A program made the position numbers and the translations under genes. A DNA stretch of 64,000 bases from Rhizorhabdus sp049889055 (GTDB taxonomy: Bacteria > Pseudomonadota > Alphaproteobacteria > Sphingomonadales > Sphingomonadaceae), in the NCBI RefSeq assembly GCF_049889055.1, contig NZ_JBLTWO010000001.1, forward strand, positions 62,001-126,000. The letters run 5' to 3'. The notes beneath the pieces are model-generated. The model searched no databases. It worked only from the letters and a program-made list of their open reading frames with translations, and had not been told where the DNA came from. Shown here piece after piece: positions 7,866 to 17,287 of the stretch. The number at the start of each line of letters is the position of its first letter. Position 1 is the first letter of the stretch.

Positions 7866-9529
7866 GCCTAGACGGTGCGACACTGGAAGTGATCCGCAGC
7901 CATCTCGTCTCGGCAGCGGAGGAAATGCGGCGGACGCTGATCCGCACGGCGTTCAACCCCGTGATCTACGAGGTGCTGGACTTCGGGATCTCGCTTTATG
8001 ACGCAGACCTTGAACTGATCGCAGACGCCCCGGGACTCGCATTCTTTCTGGGCGCGAACGACCATGCGCTGGTCAAGGGCATGGACTATGTCGGTCGCGA
8101 CAATGTCGCGCCCGGCGACATCTTCGTGATGAACTATCCCTATTGGAATTCGGCCCATGCGATGGACGCGACGCTGTTTGCGCCGGTCTTCGCGCCGGGC
8201 GCCGACCGGCCCTTCGCCTATACCTGCATCCGAGCGCATTGGATCGACCTGGGTGCGAAGGATCCGGGCTATGTGCTCGATTCCACCGACATGCATCAGG
8301 AGGGGATGATCTTCCCCGGCACCCGCGTCTACCGCGGCGGCGAGCCGGTGCGCGAGATATTCGAGCTGATCCGCTTCAACTCGCGCATGCCCGACATCGT
8401 GATCGGCGATCTCGAAGCGCAGATCGCGGCGACGCAGACGGGCATCAAGCGGCTCAACGCCATCTATGCGAAGTTCGGCGGCAACGCTTTCGCCGAAGCG
8501 GTCGCGCGCATCAAGGAACATGGCGAGGCGGTTGCGCGCAAAGCGCTGGCCGCCCTGCCCCATGGCAGCTGGGAAGCCGAAGACCTGATCGACGATGACG
8601 GGATCAGCGACGATCCCGTTCCCATGCACGTCCGCGTGACGATCGACGACGACGGGCTCACCTGCGACTTCTCGAAGTCCTCGCCCGCCGTGCTCGGCCC
8701 GATCAACGTTCCGATCGGCCTGACCGAGACGATCTGCAAATTCGTCCTGAAGTCGATCACGACGCCGAACAGCCACAATAATGCGGGCACCTTCCGTCCG
8801 CTCAAGGTGGTCGCACCGGAAGGCAATCTGTTCCATGCCGTCTATCCTGTGGCGACCTTCACCCAATGGGTGTCGCACCTCGCCCTCGAACTCGTCTATC
8901 GCGCGCTGGGGCAAGGCATGCCCGACCGGATCGCGGCCTGTTCGGGCGGTGACATCATGGGCTTCATGATGATCGGCAAGGAGCCGGCGACCGGCAAGAT
9001 CTATGCGGTCTCGAACAACGATCCCGTCGGCTGGGGCGGCACCGCGCAGCATGACGGCATCAACGCGACCAACCACATCTCCGGCAGCCTCGTCCGCAAT
9101 ACGCCGATCGAGGTGCTCGAGATGCGCACCGGCATGTTCATGGAGCGCTGCGAACTGCGGCCCGACAGCGGCGGCGCCGGACGGCATCGCGGTGGTCTCG
9201 GCCTCGTCCGCGACATCCGCTTCGTCACCGACGGCGAGTTTCTGTCTGTCACCAAGCGCAGCAAGGAGAAGCCCTGGGCGATGCTCGGGGGCGAGCGGCC
9301 CGACGCCAATTGCGTCGAGCTGTTCCCCGAGACCGAGCGGGCAAAGCGCGTGGGAACCTATCGCACCAAGGTCAAGGCGGGCGACCGCATCCGCGTCCTC
9401 AGCGCTGGCGGCGCCGGCTATGGTCCCGTGACCGAACGCGATCCGGCCAAGGTGAGGGAGGATGTCCGCGACGGTTATGTCAGCGCGGATGCAGCCACCC
9501 GCATCTACGCCGTCGAAGCGAACGACTGA
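7862..9529 (+). CDS. hyuB: hydantoinase/oxoprolinase-family subunit B (HyuB-like)
   Basis: This is the partner subunit, 555 residues, translationally coupled to hyuA by an ATGA overlap. Conserved family stretches are EVIRSHLVSAAEEMRRTLIRTAFNPVI, PGDIFVMNYPYW, HWIDLGAKDPG and IRFNSRMPDIVIGDLEAQIAA. A Gly-rich segment follows (GGDIMGFMMIG), and the end reads RCELRPDSGGAGRHRGGLGLVRDI. Together with HyuA it should form an ATP-dependent amidohydrolase or carboxylase. The sequence does not settle whether the substrate is N-methylhydantoin-like, 5-oxoproline-like or a ketone. Confidence 0.9.
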   Translation: MSLDGATLEVIRSHLVSAAEEMRRTLIRTAFNPVIYEVLDFGISLYDADLELIADAPGLAFFLGANDHALVKGMDYVGRDNVAPGDIFVMNYPYWNSAHAMDATLFAPVFAPGADRPFAYTCIRAHWIDLGAKDPGYVLDSTDMHQEGMIFPGTRVYRGGEPVREIFELIRFNSRMPDIVIGDLEAQIAATQTGIKRLNAIYAKFGGNAFAEAVARIKEHGEAVARKALAALPHGSWEAEDLIDDDGISDDPVPMHVRVTIDDDGLTCDFSKSSPAVLGPINVPIGLTETICKFVLKSITTPNSHNNAGTFRPLKVVAPEGNLFHAVYPVATFTQWVSHLALELVYRALGQGMPDRIAACSGGDIMGFMMIGKEPATGKIYAVSNNDPVGWGGTAQHDGINATNHISGSLVRNTPIEVLEMRTGMFMERCELRPDSGGAGRHRGGLGLVRDIRFVTDGEFLSVTKRSKEKPWAMLGGERPDANCVELFPETERAKRVGTYRTKVKAGDRIRVLSAGGAGYGPVTERDPAKVREDVRDGYVSADAATRIYAVEAND

Positions 9530-9554
9530 CGACGCGGATCGCAGGGAGACAGGG

Positions 9555-10496
9555 ATGGCGATCCCCAGCCACAAGCTCCAATATCTGTACGAGACGTACA
9601 AGCGCGGCTCGATGCGCAGCGCGAGCGAGCATCTGGGCGTCGCGGTGTCGTCGATCAGCCGGCAAATTTCGCAAGTCGAGGCCGAACTGGGCATTCCGCT
9701 GATCGAACATGGCCGCCGCTCGGTCAAACTGACCGAGGCGGGCAAGCTGGCGATCGACTATTACCGCAACACGGCGGTTCACCAGTTCCAGTTCGTCGAA
9801 CAGCTGCGCGATCTGAAGGATTCCCGCACCGGCCGGATCGACCTGGCGGTAGGCGAAGGCTTCGTGACCCAGGCGCTGTCCGAAACGCTCGCGCTGTTCA
9901 ATGCCCGTTTCCCGACGCTGACCCTGTCGGTCCAGGTCGGCGGGACGAACAGCATCGCCGAGCGGGTGGCGGATGACGAGGCGCACATCGGGCTGGTGTT
10001 CGACGGCAAGCCGCACGACCGGCTCACCGCGCGCATCACCCTGCCCCAGCCGCTCTATTGCGTCGTGTCGGTGCGGCACAAACTGGCCATGCGGTCGAGC
10101 GTCGCCATGTCCGAGCTGGCCGAGCATTCGCTGTGTCTGCTCAACGACCGTTTCCGCATCCGGCAGCTCCTGTCGGAAGCCGAAGCGGAGGCCGGCCTGT
10201 TGCTGACGCCCGCCATGGTCACCGATTCGATCGCGCTGGTGAAGTCCAGCGTCGTAACCGGGAAGTTCGCGACGCTGATGCCGACCTTGCCGATCAGCGC
10301 CGAGGTCAGCGACGGACTGCTCGTTGCCGTCCCGATCGAGAGCCAGACGCTCACCCGCACCACGGTAAGCGTGGTGACGCGTGCCGGGCGTCAGCTGCCG
10401 AAATCGGTGCTGGCTTTGCTCACCATGATCGAAGGCGCGCTGAAGCGCTGGACTGCGCTCGATGCGGGCGCGCTCGCGCGTGAGGACGCCGACTGA
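9555..10496 (+). CDS. LysR-family transcriptional regulator of the hyu island
   Basis: This is a 313-residue LysR regulator. The N-terminal helix-turn-helix reads GSMRSASEHLGVAVSSISRQISQVEAELG, with the family's typical R-Q-I-S-Q-L/V-E at its end, followed by IPLIEHGRRSVKLTEAG. A periplasmic-binding-protein-like effector domain follows. The start at 9555 is supported by GGGAG about 6 nt upstream. It lies inside the operon, between hyuB and the permease gene, which is unusual for LysR genes. It is the obvious candidate to bind the repeated element upstream of the receptor and lyase genes. Confidence 0.88.
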   Translation: MAIPSHKLQYLYETYKRGSMRSASEHLGVAVSSISRQISQVEAELGIPLIEHGRRSVKLTEAGKLAIDYYRNTAVHQFQFVEQLRDLKDSRTGRIDLAVGEGFVTQALSETLALFNARFPTLTLSVQVGGTNSIAERVADDEAHIGLVFDGKPHDRLTARITLPQPLYCVVSVRHKLAMRSSVAMSELAEHSLCLLNDRFRIRQLLSEAEAEAGLLLTPAMVTDSIALVKSSVVTGKFATLMPTLPISAEVSDGLLVAVPIESQTLTRTTVSVVTRAGRQLPKSVLALLTMIEGALKRWTALDAGALAREDAD

Positions 10497-10512
10497 CCGA
10501 AGGGACCAAGGG

Positions 10513-11829
10513 ATGAGCGACGCCGGCGACGGCCTGCTGGAAGGCAATGCGGCCCAGCAGGTGAGAAGCGAGGACTTCCGGCGGTGGACCTTCTTCGCCG
10601 CGATCCAGATCGGCACCGCCATCTGCGTTCCGATGTTCGCGCTGGGCGGCGATCTCGGCAGCCACAGCCGCTTCCTCGACCTGCCAATCCCCGTTCTGAT
10701 CGCCTCGACGCTCGTGGCCCTCATGTCGATGGCTACCGGCTATGTCGGGATGACGGCACGCCTGCCGACATCGGTCTTTACCCGGACGACCTTCGGCGTG
10801 GTGGGCGCGAAGCTGCTGGCCGCGGTGCTGATCCTTACCTTGCTCGGCTGGTTCGGCATCCAGATCGAAATGCTGGCGCGGGCGGTCGTCGGCCTGCTCG
10901 ACAGCCAGTTCGGCATCACCGTGCCGCTCGGCGCAGTGATCGTAGCCTCGGGCCTGCTCGTCAGCACCACCGGCATCATCGGGGTCAAGGCGCTGGGCAA
11001 GCTCGCGACCTTCACCGTGCCCTTCCTGCTGGCGGTGATCACGGTTCCGCTGTGGGTCGCCTTCGGCCGGATCGACGTCGCCGGACGGCTCGCGGCGCAA
11101 CCGCTGCTCCCAGCCTATGATGCGGGTACCATTATTTCCATCATCGCCGGCGGCTATATGACCGGTATAGCCGTGACGCCCGACGTCTCGCGCTTCCTCG
11201 CCACCCGCCGCGACATGGTGCTCGGACCGCTGGTCGCGCTGGGGCTTGTTCTCCCCTTCCTCATCCTGCTGTCGGCATCGCTGGCGGTCATCTATGGCAC
11301 CGGCGACCTGATCGGTATCATGATGCGGGCGGGCCTTGCCGCCCCCGCGCTTGTCATCCTCATCCTCGCCACCTGGTCGAGCAACGACAAGAATCTCTAC
11401 GAGTCTGCCCTGTCGCTCTCGGCGCTCGTTCCGGGCGTTTCGCGCTGGATGCTCGCGAGCGGCGCCGCGGCGATAGGCATCGCCTTTGCGGCACTCGGTA
11501 TCTTCGGCCATTTCATCGGCTTCCTGATCATGCTCGGCATCGTCATCGCACCGGTCGCGGGCCTCTACACCGTCGACTTCGCCCTGCGCCCCGATCGCTA
11601 TGCGCCCGACGCATCCGCCGAGACGCGGGCGATCCGGTCGCTGCCCTTTCTGGTGTGGGCTTTGGCTTCAGCGTTCGGCTGGTCGACGCTTCCGGTTGCC
11701 GGGGGAGGGCTCGGCCTGTTCACGGTGACGGGAGTGTCGACGCTCGACGCGCTCGCGGCCGCGACGGGCCTCTATGCGCTGGCCACGGTGGCGCTCCGCT
11801 CGCGGATGCGAAAGGCCCCCGCTGTCTGA
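10513..11829 (+). CDS. NCS1-family permease (cytosine/hydantoin/purine type)
   Basis: This is a polytopic membrane protein of 438 residues with about 12 hydrophobic helices. It matches the nucleobase:cation-symporter-1 family: the first helix region reads IQIGTAICVPMFALGGDLG, then TRTTFGVVGAKLLAAV, a glycine-rich AGGYMTGIAVTPDVSRF and the WSSNDKNLYESALSLS stretch. Members import cytosine, allantoin, hydantoins or vitamins with Na+ or H+. The ATG at 10513 was chosen for its AGGGACCAAGGG leader. Its place next to hyuAB suggests it brings the HyuAB substrate, or a breakdown product, across the inner membrane. Confidence 0.85.
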   Translation: MSDAGDGLLEGNAAQQVRSEDFRRWTFFAAIQIGTAICVPMFALGGDLGSHSRFLDLPIPVLIASTLVALMSMATGYVGMTARLPTSVFTRTTFGVVGAKLLAAVLILTLLGWFGIQIEMLARAVVGLLDSQFGITVPLGAVIVASGLLVSTTGIIGVKALGKLATFTVPFLLAVITVPLWVAFGRIDVAGRLAAQPLLPAYDAGTIISIIAGGYMTGIAVTPDVSRFLATRRDMVLGPLVALGLVLPFLILLSASLAVIYGTGDLIGIMMRAGLAAPALVILILATWSSNDKNLYESALSLSALVPGVSRWMLASGAAAIGIAFAALGIFGHFIGFLIMLGIVIAPVAGLYTVDFALRPDRYAPDASAETRAIRSLPFLVWALASAFGWSTLPVAGGGLGLFTVTGVSTLDALAAATGLYALATVALRSRMRKAPAV

Positions 11830-11873
11830 ACGCGCTCCTGCTCCGATAACGCATCGCCAACTTTGCTCGCAGT

Positions 11874-11907
11874 GCAACGAAGCCGTCACGATCGGAAATT
11901 GATGCGG
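11874..11907 (+). promoter_or_regulatory. bipartite element GCAAC-N19-ATTGATGCGG upstream of TonB receptor (copy 1)
   Basis: GCAAC at 11874-11878 and ATTGATGCGG at 11898-11907 recur with identical 19-nt spacing at 16241-16274. Both copies end 52-55 nt before their start codon. It is probably an activator or LysR site, or a shared promoter module of the island. Confidence 0.5.
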
Positions 11908-11962
11908 CCGGCGGCTAGGTCATGTTGCAATTGCTAGATATCGCCAAAGAAGGGGTGGGCCC

Positions 11963-14050
11963 ATGAAGACGTTGAAGACCGCTTTGAGTGCCAGCTTGCT
12001 TGCCACGACCATGTTGGTCACCTTCGCCCCGGCCCATGCGCAGGCCCAGCCCGCAGATGCAGGCGCAGCCGACGCGCTTCCCGGCGACATCCTCGTCACC
12101 GCCCGCAAGCGGACCGAGGCGCTGCAGTCGGTGCCCGATGCGATCACCGTCGTATCCAGCAAGACGATCGAGCGCGCCGGCGTTCAGAACCTGCAGGACA
12201 TCGGCCGACTGACCCCCAATCTCGTCATCATCGACCAGCTTCGTCCCGGCATCCAGACGGTGTCGATCCGCGGCTTCACGACCGTACAGGGCGGCAAGGC
12301 CCCATTCGCGACGATCGTCGACGGCGTTCAGCAGCCGGGCATGGAATATCTGGCCCAGAACCTGATCGACATCGACCGCGTCGAAGTCGTGCGGGGCCCG
12401 CAGGGCACGCTCTACGGTGGCGGCGCCATCGCCGGTGCGATCAACATCGTCACCAAGAAGCCTACCAACCAGTTCGAGGGCAGCGTCTCGGGCGGCTATT
12501 TCGAGGGACCGGGCTGGACCACCACCGCGACTCTTTCCGGGCCAATCATCCAGGATAAGCTGTTCGCGCGCGCCTCGGTCTTCCATGTCGACGACGACGG
12601 CCTGATCACCAACATCACCACCGGCAATTCGGTCGACCAGCGCAAGGACACGTCGGTGCGCGGCCGCCTGCTGTTCCTGCCGTCGGAGGACGTCACCATC
12701 GACATCAATGGCAGCTACACCCATGGCCGCGACGGCGCGCTGTGGCTGGTCGCCGTGGACAACAGCAATTTCGAGGACTTCTCGGCCAAGCCCGCGACCG
12801 ACATCGACGGCATCGACCGGCGGGACCTTTACGCGCTGTCGGGCAAGATCGACGTCGATCTGGGGGCGGTCACCGCCACCTCGATCACCGCCTACAACAA
12901 GGCGGAGCAATCGCTGTTCGCCGACGGCGACTTCAGCCCCAGTTCGCTCTTCGCGCAGACCTGGGTGACCAACAGCCGCTCTTACAGCGAGGAACTGCGC
13001 CTCGCCAGCAACGGCAGCGGGCCGCTGCAATATGTGGTCGGCTTCTTCTACCAGGACTATAAGATCACCGACATCACCCAGTTCGGGTCGGTCCTCGCGG
13101 GCGGCGGCTACGACTTCTTCTCGACCAATCCGAACCAATATAGCTCCAAGTCCTGGGCAGGCTTCGGGCAGGCGTCCTACGACTTCACCGACGCGCTGCA
13201 GCTGACGCTCGGCCTGCGCTACGACAGCGACCGGCAGACGGCGCGCAACCCGCTCGTCGCGAACCCGACCGTCGACCGCAAGACGTTCAAGCGGTGGCAG
13301 CCGAAGGTCAATCTCAGCTACAAGTTCACGCCCGACGTGCTCGGCTATCTGACCTATGCAACCGGCTTCCGCACCGGCGGCTTCAACCCCAATTCGCCAC
13401 TCGCGCTGCGCATCTACGACAATGAAGTGTCCGAGAATTACGAGGCGGGTATCAAGAGCAGCTTCTTCGGAGGCCGCCTCGTTGCCAATGGCGCGGTCTT
13501 TCACACCTCGTTCGAAGACCAGCAGTTCTTCTTCTCGCGCGCCACGAGCCAAGGCATCTTCCGAGTGATCGTCAATATTCCGAAGACCCACGTCAACGGC
13601 GTCGAGTTCGAACTGATCGGGCGCCCGACCGATGCGATCACCCTCCGCGGCTCGCTCGGCTATAATGACACGTCGATCCGCAATTTCGACGGGACCGCAC
13701 TTTACCGGGGGAACCGCACGCCGCAGGTATACGGCCTGACGCTGGGCGGCTCGGCCGAACTCAACCAGCCGATCGCCGACGGAACAAACCTCGTCGCGCG
13801 GGTCGACGTGGAGCATCGCGGCGACGTCTACTGGGACATCGAAAACGAGGTCCGCTCGACTCCCAAGACCTTCGTCAACGCCCGGCTGGGCGTCGACATC
13901 GGAAAGTACAGCATCGCCGCTTATGCGCGGAATCTGACCAACGAGCGTACCCCCGCTGCCGTCGGGGCGAACGCGCTCGGGCCGGGCCGGACGCTGCGCA
14001 GCACCAACCAGCCGCGCCGCATCGGAGTCGAGGCGACGGTCAAATTCTGA
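11963..14050 (+). CDS. TonB-dependent outer-membrane receptor
   Basis: This is a 695-residue outer-membrane receptor with an N-terminal signal peptide ending AHAQAQ and a TonB-box region DILVTARKR. The plug domain spans about 45-160 (SVPDAITVVSS, VEVVRGPQGTLYGGGAIAGAINIVTKKP), and the beta-barrel ends in the aromatic residue F (RRIGVEATVKF). The sphingomonad type, lacking an N-terminal signalling domain, commonly imports plant or xenobiotic organics as well as siderophores. Its stop overlaps the start of the M14 peptidase gene by one base, so import and cytoplasmic processing appear coupled. The substrate is unknown. Confidence 0.93.
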   Translation: MKTLKTALSASLLATTMLVTFAPAHAQAQPADAGAADALPGDILVTARKRTEALQSVPDAITVVSSKTIERAGVQNLQDIGRLTPNLVIIDQLRPGIQTVSIRGFTTVQGGKAPFATIVDGVQQPGMEYLAQNLIDIDRVEVVRGPQGTLYGGGAIAGAINIVTKKPTNQFEGSVSGGYFEGPGWTTTATLSGPIIQDKLFARASVFHVDDDGLITNITTGNSVDQRKDTSVRGRLLFLPSEDVTIDINGSYTHGRDGALWLVAVDNSNFEDFSAKPATDIDGIDRRDLYALSGKIDVDLGAVTATSITAYNKAEQSLFADGDFSPSSLFAQTWVTNSRSYSEELRLASNGSGPLQYVVGFFYQDYKITDITQFGSVLAGGGYDFFSTNPNQYSSKSWAGFGQASYDFTDALQLTLGLRYDSDRQTARNPLVANPTVDRKTFKRWQPKVNLSYKFTPDVLGYLTYATGFRTGGFNPNSPLALRIYDNEVSENYEAGIKSSFFGGRLVANGAVFHTSFEDQQFFFSRATSQGIFRVIVNIPKTHVNGVEFELIGRPTDAITLRGSLGYNDTSIRNFDGTALYRGNRTPQVYGLTLGGSAELNQPIADGTNLVARVDVEHRGDVYWDIENEVRSTPKTFVNARLGVDIGKYSIAAYARNLTNERTPAAVGANALGPGRTLRSTNQPRRIGVEATVKF

Positions 14051-16218
14051 TGTCGAGAGGGATCGCCTGGCCGGCCCCCGTCCGTGCTCCCTTGCCGCCG
14101 GTTCGTGCCTGGACCGGAGTCAGCGAGGGGCTGATACGCCCGGCCGACGATCCCTGGATATCTCCCGCAGAGGCCAGCGGGTTCGACACCACCCCTGGAT
14201 ATGCCGAGACGCTCCACTGGCTGGAACGTCTGGCCCAGGCGAGCCCGCTGATCAGGCTGGAGAGCCTTAGCCGCTCGGTCGAGGGGCGCGATCTGCTGCT
14301 GGTGATCGCCAGCCGCGATCCCGATCGCGCCCTGACACCGGGCGGCGGGCACCGTCCCCGCCTGCTCGTACAGTGTGGCATCCATCCCGGCGAAATCGAC
14401 GGGAAGGATGCGGGGCTGATGCTGTTGCGCGACATCGTGCTCGGCGACCGGGGCTCGCTGCTCGACGGCGCCGACTGGCTGTTCATTCCGATCCTCAATC
14501 CGGATGGCCATGAGCGGACCTCGGCGTTCAACCGTCCGAACCAGCGTGGGCCTTCCAACCAGGGATGGCGCACCAACGCGCAGAATCTCAATCTCAACCG
14601 CGATTATATGAAGGCGGACTCGCCCGAGATGCAGGCGCTGCTCGGCCTGCTCGGCCGGATCGATCCCGACCTCTATATCGACCTGCACGTCACCGACGGG
14701 CTCGATTATCAATATGACATCACCTTCGGCTTTCAGGACGCGCCTTACAGCCTGTCGCCAGCGACCAACGCCTGGCTCGAGGGATCATTCCGGCCGGCAG
14801 TCGATGCGGCGCTTGCCGATGCGGGCCACCATGGCGGTCCGCTGGTTCTCGCGGTCGACGATCGCGAACCCGCGCTGGGGCTGACCCTTCCAGCCTTTCC
14901 CGCGTGCTTCTCGCACGGCTATGGCGACGCTCGGCACATCCCGACCGTGCTGGTCGAAAACCATTCGCTGAAGCCGGTGCGCCAACGCGTCCTCGGGACC
15001 TATGTGCTGATCGCCCAGAGCCTGGCCCTGCTGGCGCGCGAGGCCGACATTCTTCGCCGCGCGCGTGACGAAGATCGCGCGAGACGCTCCCGCTGCGTCA
15101 CCACCCACTGGGTCGCGCGCAAGGATCCCGTCCGACAGATGCTGTTCCACCCGATCGCCAGCGAGCATTATGTGTCGCCGGTAACAGGCGCTCGCGAGGT
15201 CCGCTGGCTGGGCAGTCCGGAACCCGCCACCCGCGTACCGCTCTATGGCTCAAGACCGGCCTCGACCGAGGCGAGGCCGAACGCTTATTGGATACCGGCG
15301 GGCGAGCGGGAAGCGATCGCCTGTCTCGCGCGGCACGGAATCCGGATGGCTCAACTGGCCGAGCCTCACGAAGTCGAGGTCGAAATGATCCGTTTCGAGC
15401 GCTGCGAGTTCGCCGGCGTCGGCGAGCGTCGTCCTCGCCTGATCCCCGGACCGATCCATCGGGAGACGCGCCGGGAGACTTTCGCTCCCGGTTCGGTGCG
15501 TATTCCCCTCGATCAGCCGCTGGGGACTCTCGCCATGCTCCTGGTCGAGCCGAGCTCGCCGGACTCGCTGTTCGCTACCGGCCATATCTCGGGGATGGTC
15601 GACGCGACCGATTATCTGGAGGCCTATGTGGTCGCGCCCATGGGTGAGGCGATGCTGGCGCGATCGGACGCGCTCCGCGACGCGTTCGAGACGCGTCTCG
15701 CCAACGACGCAGAATTTGCCGCTGACCCGATGGCGCGCCTGCGCTGGTTCTACGCCCGATCGCCTTATGCCGATGCGCGCCACCTCCTGTATCCGGTCGG
15801 AATCGAGCGACAGAATTGCGGATTCAGCGCGAATATCGAAGAACCGCATATTCTGACGCGGATGTTCGCTTGGTGGAACGACGCCTATCTGCTGCCCGAC
15901 GCCTTCACTGAAACCGCCTTCGCCCGCTATTTCACGCGGGATGCCGAACTGATCGTCAATGGCGAGTTGCGCGCGCACGGCCTTGCCGGCCTGGTCGCGC
16001 GCTTCTGCGACGTGAAGCGACTCACCGACCATGTCCGGATCGAACTGCCCTTCATCGACAGCTTCGCTTCCGCCGATGGCCGGAGAGTTTACACGCGCCA
16101 CCGCGCCCACGCGACGATCCGGGGTATGACCGAAACCGAGCTCATCAGCGGATGGGCCGAACTCCGCGGCGGGCTGATCCGGCGCCTCGACTTTGTGAGT
16201 GTCATTCTGTCAGCCTGA
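14050..16218 (+). CDS. M14-family zinc carboxypeptidase-like protein (cytoplasmic)
   Basis: This is a 722-residue protein with an N-terminal M14 metallopeptidase domain. Zinc ligands are visible as H112-P-G-E115 (CGIHPGEIDGKD) and H213 (YIDLHVTDG). The NLNLNRDY segment near 180-187 matches the family's Arg-bearing N-x-N-R-D motif, and VLVENHSLKP near 305 supplies a candidate catalytic Glu. No signal peptide is seen, so it should act in the cytoplasm. The long C-terminal half (about 370-720) is not recognised. It starts on the last base of the receptor stop (TGATG). It could hydrolyse an amide or peptide bond of the imported compound. Confidence 0.78.
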   Translation: MSRGIAWPAPVRAPLPPVRAWTGVSEGLIRPADDPWISPAEASGFDTTPGYAETLHWLERLAQASPLIRLESLSRSVEGRDLLLVIASRDPDRALTPGGGHRPRLLVQCGIHPGEIDGKDAGLMLLRDIVLGDRGSLLDGADWLFIPILNPDGHERTSAFNRPNQRGPSNQGWRTNAQNLNLNRDYMKADSPEMQALLGLLGRIDPDLYIDLHVTDGLDYQYDITFGFQDAPYSLSPATNAWLEGSFRPAVDAALADAGHHGGPLVLAVDDREPALGLTLPAFPACFSHGYGDARHIPTVLVENHSLKPVRQRVLGTYVLIAQSLALLAREADILRRARDEDRARRSRCVTTHWVARKDPVRQMLFHPIASEHYVSPVTGAREVRWLGSPEPATRVPLYGSRPASTEARPNAYWIPAGEREAIACLARHGIRMAQLAEPHEVEVEMIRFERCEFAGVGERRPRLIPGPIHRETRRETFAPGSVRIPLDQPLGTLAMLLVEPSSPDSLFATGHISGMVDATDYLEAYVVAPMGEAMLARSDALRDAFETRLANDAEFAADPMARLRWFYARSPYADARHLLYPVGIERQNCGFSANIEEPHILTRMFAWWNDAYLLPDAFTETAFARYFTRDAELIVNGELRAHGLAGLVARFCDVKRLTDHVRIELPFIDSFASADGRRVYTRHRAHATIRGMTETELISGWAELRGGLIRRLDFVSVILSA

Positions 16219-16240
16219 AGCGTGCTGCCTTCCGCGAGAC

Positions 16241-16274
16241 GCAACAATCTTATTGCGCCGCGCGATTGATGCGG
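16241..16274 (+). promoter_or_regulatory. bipartite element GCAAC-N19-ATTGATGCGG upstream of DapA-family lyase (copy 2)
   Basis: This is the same two blocks and the same spacing as at 11874-11907, in the 108-bp gap between the peptidase and lyase genes. Fifteen identical bases at fixed spacing point to a common regulator rather than chance. Confidence 0.5.
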
Positions 16275-16326
16275 AAGATCGACGAGCGCACATCGGTGAC
16301 GACCGGGGGTTAAGGCAAGGACGAGT

Positions 16327-17271
16327 ATGGACAAGCGTTCGAGAGTTGAATGGCGGGGCTACATCCCCGCGATGCTGACCCCCTTTGCGGATGACGGCAC
16401 GCTGGACCCGGTTCGGCTGCGCGGCCATCTCGAATGGCTGGCGGCGGAAGGCATGCACGGTCTGGTGATCGGCGGAACCACCGGCGAGTGGACCAGCCTG
16501 TCGTCGGCGGAACGGCGCGACCTGTTCCGCCTGGTGGGCGACCAGATGAAGGGCCGCCTGCCGCTGATCGCCGGCTGCACCAGCTACACGCCGGGCGAGA
16601 GCATAGACCTCGCGCGTCATGCCAAGGCCTGCGGCTTCGACGGCATATTGCTGACCCCGCCCCCCTATATCCGTCCCTCGGACGAGGAGATTGTCACTTT
16701 CTACCACATGGTGTCGGACGCCAATGTCCTGCCGATCTGCGTCTATAACTGGCCGCCGGGCACCGGCATCGACATGTCCCCCGGGTTGCTCGGCCGCCTC
16801 GCCGATCTCGACGGCGTCGTCGCGATCAAGCAATCGACCGGTCGGCTCGACCAGTTCGTCCGAACCTTTTTCGCGCTGCGCGACAAGGTCCGCGTGTTCG
16901 GCTTCTCGATGGACGAGCATGGCTTGACGCTCCTCCATGCTCATGACGGCGACGGGACCATGGGCGCAGGCGGAGTTCTCGGCCGCGATCAGCCCGATTT
17001 CTATAACCATCTCTGGCGGGGCGATCTCGAGGCGGCGCGCGCCTGCGGAGCCAAGGACCGGCTGATCCTCGATCAATGGTACACGCCCGACCTCGTCGGA
17101 CGCTTCGGCTCGGGGCCTGCTGCGCTCAAGGCGGGCTTCCGCCTGCTTGGGCAGCCGTTGGGTGGCGTGCGCCTGCCGCTGCGCGACGTCGATGCCGAAG
17201 GCCTTGCCGCCATCGCCGAGACGCTGCGCCAGGCCGGTAAGCTGTCGCGCCCGCTCGAACGGGTCGCCTGA
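16327..17271 (+). CDS. dihydrodipicolinate synthase-family aldolase/dehydratase
   Basis: This is a 314-residue TIM-barrel class I aldolase of the DapA/N-acetylneuraminate lyase superfamily. Visible motifs are GGTTGEWTSLSSAER (the usual GTTGE substrate loop), YNWPPGTG with the catalytic Tyr, and VVAIKQSTG with the Schiff-base Lys. Its catabolic setting and lack of lysine-biosynthesis neighbours argue against true DapA. More likely it cleaves or dehydrates a 2-oxo acid formed from the island's substrate. It is convergent with maeB, with only 16 bp between stops. Confidence 0.85.
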   Translation: MDKRSRVEWRGYIPAMLTPFADDGTLDPVRLRGHLEWLAAEGMHGLVIGGTTGEWTSLSSAERRDLFRLVGDQMKGRLPLIAGCTSYTPGESIDLARHAKACGFDGILLTPPPYIRPSDEEIVTFYHMVSDANVLPICVYNWPPGTGIDMSPGLLGRLADLDGVVAIKQSTGRLDQFVRTFFALRDKVRVFGFSMDEHGLTLLHAHDGDGTMGAGGVLGRDQPDFYNHLWRGDLEAARACGAKDRLILDQWYTPDLVGRFGSGPAALKAGFRLLGQPLGGVRLPLRDVDAEGLAAIAETLRQAGKLSRPLERVA

Positions 17272-17287
17272 CCCCTGATATGTACGG

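Noticed and set aside
5574..7883. Long minus-strand open frame opposite hyuA
   Set aside because: The plus strand encodes unmistakable HyuA motifs; the antisense product has no recognisable features.
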